Part shown: positions 57,357 through 60,000 of the stretch, one piece after another | Layout: every line of letters starts with the position of its first letter | Position numbering within the stretch: position 1 is the first letter of the stretch | DNA from: Bolinopsis microptera | Lineage: Eukaryota; Ctenophora; Tentaculata; Lobata; Bolinopsidae | Direction: 5' to 3' | Assembly (NCBI RefSeq): GCF_026151205.1 | Contig: NC_087080.1 | Coordinates: 16,965,337-17,025,336, forward strand | Length of the DNA stretch: 60,000 nucleotides | The notes under the pieces: generated by a model | The model's database searches: none | What the model was told of the DNA's origin: nothing | The model's input: the letters and a program-made list of their open reading frames with translations, nothing else | Program-made: the position numbers and the translations under genes

Positions 57357-57838
57357 ATCAAAACAAAATTTTATTCTGTTCATACAGACTATTAACGATT
57401 AAATAGCTAAAACTTGTAAAATAAACAAAAACTACAGAAGGGTCCTGGCTAGGATTCACTAATTAAACTATCTCTTCAAATAAAAATATCATCTTATTGT
57501 ACAGTCAATTTGGATTATTTTACATGCAACATTTTAAACTTACATAACGTATAAAAATTAACATAACTTTAACATTTCAACGTTAATTAATTACCCGTTT
57601 GGTTTGCAGACCAAAAGGGCGGGCGCGGCATAACAATTTATTGTCCTTTCATCTTTAAACATTGTTGTAAAGTTATATTCATATACTATTATGTTATATT
57701 CAAACAACTAACACTTGAAATTGTTGATAGCATTGATTGATGGAGCTATTCGCATTATGTATTTAAAACGGCGTAAAATAAAAACTCAGTATGAATGAAG
57801 GATCACTGCAACTGCCCTCTAAGGATTGTAGATCTCTA
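57357..57838. other. Convergent 3' flank between PLC and GPCR
   Basis: The two genes end tail to tail 482 bp apart. AATAAA on the + strand at 57420 fits the PLC message. TTTATT at 57637-57642 (AATAAA on the minus strand) fits the GPCR message, about 200 bases after its stop. Confidence 0.55.
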
Positions 57839-60000
57839 CTACAAGTTATTCCCTGATTTAGGCCATCGTGTGTTCATAGAAGATCTAGTGTCTTGCTCTG
57901 CGGCCCCATTTTTACCAAAGCACAGTCGGAAAAGCCTGTACTTCTTAATTTCGAGCCTAAAGTTCTTGTTTAGCAGTCCAAACACAAGTGGGTTAGCAGC
58001 TGACTTAGCGTACCAAACAATATGGAAGAAGAGCATGAGTTCTCCAGGAAGAGTAATCTGCATTTGTGCCCAATAGCACAGTCCTATAACTACAGTCGGG
58101 AGATTAAACGCGATCATCATCAACAAACAAATAAACACAGAGAGACAAGCTACAATGTTCTCCTGTTTCTCCATATCAGTCCTCTTTACCCTCTCATTCT
58201 CAGCTCCCACGGAGTACACCTTGGGAGCACGCTGTTCGTGCAGCACGCACAGGATAGCCATGTAGCTGCAGGTTCCAACTGTGATGGGCGGCAGGAAAGC
58301 GGAGACGCAGAAAAATGGAAAGTAGTAGCTGCCAACGCTCCTGAAAAATATTTAAATTAATCAGGACATGATTAGAAATTATACTATACAGGTCATCCAT
58401 AGTTTATAGTTTTAAAGTTTTTTGGGCGATCGAATGGCGATATATAAATCAGAGGAAATATTCCCACGCCGCGCGTAAGTTTCTGTCACAGTAAATATTT
58501 TTTGTGGTCCTTTGATCATTAATACGCTAATGTCGCGCGTTCCACGTATCTCTGCTGTGCCACTGTTCACGATAGTTTTAACAAATTTATAAATTTTAAT
58601 AATCTTACTCCTTCAAATTCTTCATAATATAAGTTTTTATAGAATAGGTCCATGCAGTCTAATCAGATTTGGAAATTGGCAGAGACAACTTGAATAAACA
58701 ATCTACCGCTTGTCATGACTATTACAAGATGAAAGTTTCTTATTCAGTCACGATACATTCCCATTTCCGGGTTATCTCAACAGCGACCAGAGTTATTTTG
58801 CCGGCTCTTATTGGGAAACTTTATTGTCCAGTTATTGTCCTTCAATAACTAAACCGCAACTGAATAAGCAAAGTTTTAAATACTAAACCCAGAGAAATTT
58901 AACGCCGATTCCTGAGAAATATTCTATTTACAAAACCAGATAAACTTGTTCTGCTCTAAATCCCGTTAAACCAAATGATAAATTTAAAACTAACGTGGTA
59001 TTAACAGGAACAAGCCCACAAGAGTAGGTGTCAGTATAACCGTACTCCCCCCAACCTAGCATTGGACACAGGCAGATAATAGCCACCACAAACCACGACA
59101 CCCATATCAACCACTGAGGGAGAGATTTGTAGTTCTTATCACTGATTCATCTTGTGATACTAAAATTCAATAACTAAAAAAGCTGGCGATATTCACGAAG
59201 ATATTCATGAAGCAAGCTAAAAATATTCGGTATGTTTTTAAACCGTCATTGTTTTTAAAATGTTAATATGGTGGGAATTCGAAAATTGCTGTATTATTTT
59301 AAACACATACATAATAGTGAACACATGCATAATAGTGAATACTTACAGTAGCAGTTTTGGTAGAAATGAAGGTGTGGTATCGGAATGGGAAGACCATGAG
59401 AAAGAATCTGAAGATTTATGAAGGTTAAAATCAAGATTTGAAATGTGAGAGATTTTAGAAAACGTATTTTAGTATTTAGATTCTACGGTCTATCTGTTTG
59501 TTCAATATGTCCGTTGTGACAACCAGCGAAGCAGTGTTTGCTAGAAGCAGTGTTTGCTAGATGAAGCCAGAACTTCATTAAGCAGTTTAGATATACCCCA
59601 TGACATAATATGTCAAATAAACCAATCATAATAAACGAAACCAAGTCGGATTATGGTCCAGAGTCTAATGATGCTTTTATCTATCCAGTCTGTTTTAGCA
59701 GTGGTTAATTCTCAGATTGTCTTTGGCTTCGTGGACGATGAGAAATACAGACCAGACCCTGTCCCTCACTAAATAGCCTACTGCTCGTGTAAATGTCATG
59801 ACAGAAACAGAGCAACTATATAGTATATATACCATGAGTTTACCACAATACCACTGGTGTGCCGAATAGCGGTGCAACGTGATCCATTTATAAACGTTCC
59901 CTTTAGCATGAGTAATGGAATTAAAGCTGAAGCTGGATAATGAAGCGGTGTTCATGTAATTTAGGGCGATTCTCACCTACAGAACAGGCTCTGTAATCTG
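57839..60000 (-). CDS. Rhodopsin-like (class A) GPCR, partial: end of TM3 to C-terminus, four exons
   Basis: Exons on the minus strand: 60000-59977 (runs out of the window), 59407-59347, 59134-58995, 58340-57839; phases agree and give 241 codons. TM3/loop 2: LFCRFF then LMVFPFRYHTF, so the DRY motif reads C-R-F (Arg kept). TM4 with WVSWFVVA and PMLGWG; loop 2 Cys in YSCGLV. TM5 YYFPFFCVSAFLPP. TM6 MMIAFNLPTVV, where C-W-x-P is F-N-x-P. TM7 SAANPLVFG, with NPxxY as NPLVF. Helix 8 NKNFRLEIKKY. TM1-TM2 lie beyond 60000. Ligand unknown; the residue at the opsin Schiff-base position is Tyr, so not an opsin. A palmitoylation-type Cys follows (FRLCFG). Confidence 0.8.

Noticed and set aside
57960-58060. 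Opsin
   Set aside because: The Lys in YAKSAANP is four residues before the Asn of NP, whereas the opsin Schiff-base Lys is six before; that position is Tyr.
59695-59976. Open frame with a TM3-like look (CGKLMVYILYSCSVSVM)
   Set aside because: The correct position of DRY is not met and the exons 60000-59977 and 59407-59347 join in phase across it, so this lies in an intron.

Overview
The window reads as nuclear DNA of a non-vertebrate animal. Short introns (96-270 bp in one gene), a rhodopsin-like GPCR, a pentraxin, an ATRX-type ADD domain, large C2H2 zinc-finger genes and a tRNA-derived SINE all point to Metazoa. Nothing in the sequence fixes the phylum; a cnidarian-like or other early-branching lineage is only a guess. 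Base composition is AT-rich and most of the DNA is repeats.

The backbone is one secreted PI-PLC X-domain gene on the + strand. I rebuilt it from nine exons (7703 to 57356) whose splice phases all agree, giving 1212 nt and 403 residues. Its introns are 96-270 bp except two. Intron 2 (3.2 kb) carries a 128-bp tandem array, and every unit contains a copy of the 3' end of exon 2. Intron 3 is about 44.2 kb. It holds four tandem KRAB-less zinc-finger loci (13.3-29.1 kb and 47.3-51 kb), an intact Ty3/gypsy element inserted in one of them (22576-27618), a decayed second gypsy element (30080-37004), a four-unit array of ATRX-like ADD exons (37020-42803), a LINE ORF1 split by a MULE, a hAT-like element, and two intronless antisense genes: an MFS transporter and a pentraxin. 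A partial rhodopsin-like GPCR (57839-60000, minus) converges on the 3' end of the PLC gene. The first 7 kb holds a LINE 3' end and small repeats, with no confident host gene.

Transposons are nested several deep, and several insertions can be proved because removing the element and one target duplication restores the host reading frame. These are gypsy-1 in zinc-finger copy C (5-bp ATTAC), a pogo/Tigger-like element in gypsy-2 (TA) that itself contains a TTAA-flanked giant foldback, and a MULE in the LINE ORF1 (9-bp AGATCTCCG).

The least conventional structures are: (1) the 128-bp exon-fragment satellite, whose only variable sites are synonymous third positions; (2) gypsy-1, whose start codon lies in its LTR and whose tRNA-Ser-like primer binding site lies inside the coding sequence; (3) a terminal-repeat copy fused to a tRNA 3' half ending in CCA; (4) inverted SINE copies flanking a frame-neutral, catalytic PLC exon; (5) the ADD-exon array, in which a 25-26-bp duplication switches reading frame.
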